From: an uncultured bacterium
GTDB taxonomy: Bacteria > Planctomycetota > UBA1135 > GCA-002686595
NCBI GenBank assembly: GCA_938075305.1
Contig: CALJGV010000005.1
Location: forward strand, 1 to 39,389
DNA: 39,389 bases
Reading direction: 5' to 3'
Part shown: in pieces, positions 34,972-39,389 of the stretch
Position numbering within the stretch: the first letter of the stretch is position 1
How the letters are laid out: each line of letters starts with the position of its first letter
Made by a program: the position numbers and the translations under genes
The notes under the pieces: model-generated
What the model saw: only the letters and a program-made list of their open reading frames with translations
What the model was told of the DNA's origin: nothing
Database searches by the model: none

Positions 34972-36120
34972 ATGAGCCTCGACCCGAACCTCCCCTCGAT
35001 CGAGCACCTGCGCGACCGAGGTCGAAAGCGCGTCCCCCCGTTCGCCTTCGAGTACCTCGACAACGGGTGCCACTCGAACCTCAACATGCGCCGCAACACG
35101 GAGGAGCTCCGTGAGGTGCGGCTCGAGCCGAGGTACGTGCTCGACTACGGGGGCGCCGAGCTCGAGACCGAGCTGTTCGGCGAGACCTACGCGGCGCCCT
35201 TCGGCGTCGCCCCCATCGGCCTGCAGGGACTCGTGTGGCCCGGCGCCTGCGAGTTCCTCGCCGAGGCGGCCCACGCCGCCAGGGTCCCGTTCATCCTCAG
35301 CACCGTGGGCACCGCCAGCATCGAGCGCGTGTCGGAGATCACCGAGGGCAAGGCCTGGTTCCAGCTCTACCACCCCACCGAGGACGAGCTTCGCGACAAG
35401 ATCCTCGACCGCGCCGCCGCCGCCGGGGTCCCGGTCCTCGTCCTGCTCGCGGACACCCCCACCTTCGGATACCGCCCCAAGGAGATCCGGAACGGGCTCG
35501 CGATCCCCCCGCGCATGTCCGCGCGGAACATCGCCCAGATGGTGATGCACCCGACCTGGTCCTTCTCTCAGCTGGCCCGGGGCAAGCCCGAGTTCGCCAC
35601 CCTCGCGCCCTACATCCCCAAGGGGCTCGACATGTCCCACCTGGGGCAGTTCATGAACGCGACGTTCAGCGGGCGGCTCTCCTCCGACCGGATCGCGGCC
35701 ATCCGCGACCGCTGGAAGGGGAAGCTCGTGGTCAAGGGCATCGTCAACCCCGAGGACGCCGCCAGGGTGCTCGAGCTCGGGGCGGACGGGATCATCGTCT
35801 CCAACCACGGCGGCCGCCAGCTCGAGGTGGGCACCTCCACCATCCAGGCGCTCCCCGGTCTCGCCGCCGAGTTCGGGGATCGCATGGAGGTGCTCTTCGA
35901 CAGCGGCGTCCGGGGCGGGCCCGACGTGGCCTGCGCCCTCGCGAGCGGCGCCCGCTTCACCTTCATGGGCAGGTCCTTCATGTACGCCATCTGCGCCATG
36001 GGAGCCCGGGGAGGGCCGCACGTCATGACCATGCTCATGCGCCAGCTCACCCAGGTGATGGAACAGCTCGGCTGCGAGCGCGTCCAGGACCTCCCGCGGC
36101 ACCTCGCGCCCCGTCGCTGA
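34972..36120 (+). CDS. FMN-dependent alpha-hydroxy-acid oxidase/dehydrogenase
   Basis: This 382-residue TIM-barrel flavoprotein oxidises an L-2-hydroxy acid such as lactate or glycolate. The known catalytic positions are all present: Y28 (FEYLDNG), Y133 (QLYHPT), D161 (ADTPT), K255 (VVKGIV), H279 and R282 (SNHGGRQ), and R314 (SGVRGG). The following residue is Glu where Asp is usual (RQLE instead of RQLD), and the QLYHPT region differs from the common QLYVxKDR, so the substrate pocket may be altered. The start ATG 34972 is 82 bases after the ATP-grasp gene. A shared transcript with glgA and that gene is possible. It ends before a bidirectional terminator. The physiological substrate is unknown; a part in the ATP-grasp pathway is possible but unproven. 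Confidence 0.9.
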   Translation: MSLDPNLPSIEHLRDRGRKRVPPFAFEYLDNGCHSNLNMRRNTEELREVRLEPRYVLDYGGAELETELFGETYAAPFGVAPIGLQGLVWPGACEFLAEAAHAARVPFILSTVGTASIERVSEITEGKAWFQLYHPTEDELRDKILDRAAAAGVPVLVLLADTPTFGYRPKEIRNGLAIPPRMSARNIAQMVMHPTWSFSQLARGKPEFATLAPYIPKGLDMSHLGQFMNATFSGRLSSDRIAAIRDRWKGKLVVKGIVNPEDAARVLELGADGIIVSNHGGRQLEVGTSTIQALPGLAAEFGDRMEVLFDSGVRGGPDVACALASGARFTFMGRSFMYAICAMGARGGPHVMTMLMRQLTQVMEQLGCERVQDLPRHLAPRR

Positions 36121-36165
36121 GCGCCTCGGGCCGATTGGCCCACCCAGGTTGACGCCCCAAACACA

Positions 36166-36198
36166 GGAGGGCCAGACCCCGCCGGGGTCCGGCCCTCC
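36166..36198. terminator. bidirectional terminator between convergent genes
   Basis: Arms GGAGGGCC (36166-36173) and GGCCCTCC (36191-36198) flank an inner GACCCCG/CGGGGTC stem with one A-C mismatch between them. TTCCTT follows on the plus strand. On the minus strand the hairpin is followed by TGTGTTTGG. The hairpin is about 45 bases from the stops of both convergent genes, which fits use by both. Confidence 0.75.
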
Positions 36199-36243
36199 TT
36201 CCTTGGCACGCCGCTCATCGAGCGGTCACCTTCGAGCCACTGC

Positions 36244-38628
<2,385 letters not shown>

Positions 38629-38773
38629 TCAGTCGCTCCGGGCTCCCGACCGCACGGTCAGGGGATGCATCATCGGACAGGGCACAAGGGCGTGGTAACC
38701 AGAACTCCCGATGGCTCCGATCGTCCTGGGTAATTGCCGGGCCCGGGGGCCCCACGGCCTGCCCTGGGGCCGG

Positions 38774-39389
38774 TCAGCGGACGCTGCTGCGGCGGTTCCG
38801 GACGTAGTCGACGAAGAGGGTCGCCCCCAGCCGGTCCCCTCCCGCGAAGTAGGCCCGCCCCCGGTTGGCCTCGGTGAACTCCTCGATGAAGTTCACCAGG
38901 ACAGGGTCGTCGGTGAGCATGAAGGTCGTGATCGGGATGCCGTACCGGCGGCAGATGGTCGCCTCGTCCATGGTCTTGGCCACCACGCGGCGGTCGAGGC
39001 CAAATGGGTTCTTGTAGATCTCCCCGTCCGGCTCCGTGAGGGCGCTGGGCTTGCCATCCGTGATCATGAAGATCTGCTTGTTGACCCGCCGCTCGCGCCG
39101 CAAGAGGTCCCGTGCCAGCTGGAGCGCCGCTCGGGTGTTGGTGTGGAAGGGCCCCACGGAGATCGTGGAGATATCGTCCAGTGAGACCTCCTCGGCCTCG
39201 TCACCGAAGGTCACGACCCGCAAGGAGTCCTTGGGGTAGCGCGTCCGGATGAGCTCCGTCAGGGCGAGGGCCACCCGCTTGGCGGGGGTGATCCGATCCT
39301 CTCCGTACAGGATCATGGAGTGGCTGAGGTCCAGCAGGAGCACCGTCGCGCAGCTGGACAGGTGCTCCGTCTCATGCACCTGAAGGTCA
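38774..39389 (-). CDS. VWA-domain protein, 3' part (continues beyond the window)
   Basis: The frame enters from the right edge and ends at 38774, so at least 205 codons are in view. It shows a von Willebrand factor A fold with a MIDAS motif DLSHS (the DxSxS form), a Thr in PFHTNTRAAL and an Asp in MITDGKPS. The end of the domain is LGATLFVDYV. The GTG at 39377-39379 is an internal codon and should not be used as the start: DLQ precedes it in frame, and the VWA fold needs the upstream residues. VWA proteins of this type are common in planctomycetes, often with AAA ATPases, which may lie to the right. The C-terminus is Arg-rich. Confidence 0.85.
   Translation of the reverse strand, partial: DLQVHETEHLSSCATVLLLDLSHSMILYGEDRITPAKRVALALTELIRTRYPKDSLRVVTFGDEAEEVSLDDISTISVGPFHTNTRAALQLARDLLRRERRVNKQIFMITDGKPSALTEPDGEIYKNPFGLDRRVVAKTMDEATICRRYGIPITTFMLTDDPVLVNFIEEFTEANRGRAYFAGGDRLGATLFVDYVRNRRSSVR

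Overview
The window is about 39 kb of very GC-rich bacterial DNA, densely packed with genes. It carries no rRNA, tRNA, insertion sequence, prophage or CRISPR array that I can recognise. A planctomycete host (Planctomycetota, probably a high-GC marine lineage) fits best. The signs are a formylglycine-type sulfatase, a paired FG-GAP and ASPIC/UnbV locus, an NHL beta-propeller, many Sec or lipoprotein leaders, and a secreted protease ending in the C-terminal domain (about GDTxxFQxWxRD...SNFTxxLxxxF) common in planctomycete exported proteins. This placement is inference from gene content, not from a phylogenetic marker.

Layout. 1-2900 (+): the tail of an unidentified gene (possibly Nudix), a sulfatase, a gene-poor stretch holding a decayed piece of the planctomycete C-terminal domain, and a small hypothetical gene. 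3049-18426 (-): a long co-directional run, in transcription order debranching-enzyme-like protein, GT4 glycosyltransferase, GH57 amylase-like enzyme, an FG-GAP/UnbV/TPR protein broken by one in-frame TGA, SixA-like phosphatase, two tandem dynamin-like GTPases, an NHL propeller and dnaK. Several of these overlap by 1-4 bases. 18610-21794 (+): glgC, an exported HAD phosphatase lipoprotein and a secreted hypothetical protein. 21822-32005 (-): a lipoprotein resembling an outer-membrane protein, a secreted trypsin-like protease, then six tightly packed genes: two Fes/esterase-type hydrolases, three ATP-grasp ligases and one S51/class-I amidotransferase-like protein. 32100-36120 (+): glgA, a fourth ATP-grasp ligase and an FMN-dependent alpha-hydroxy-acid oxidase. 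36244-39389 (-): a lipoprotein-type catalase-peroxidase (KatG) and the 3' part of a VWA-domain gene.

How the genes fit together. glgC, glgA, the GH57 enzyme, the GT4 enzyme and the debranching-like enzyme make a reserve-polysaccharide (glycogen) toolkit on both sides of other loci. The most interesting unit is the ATP-grasp/hydrolase cluster at 25377-34889. Four ligase-fold enzymes, three of them clear paralogues, sit with two serine esterases/hydrolases and an S51-like enzyme. That combination suggests synthesis and turnover of an unknown amide-linked small molecule or oligomer. The second notable point is the single TGA that splits an otherwise intact 1,186-codon gene.
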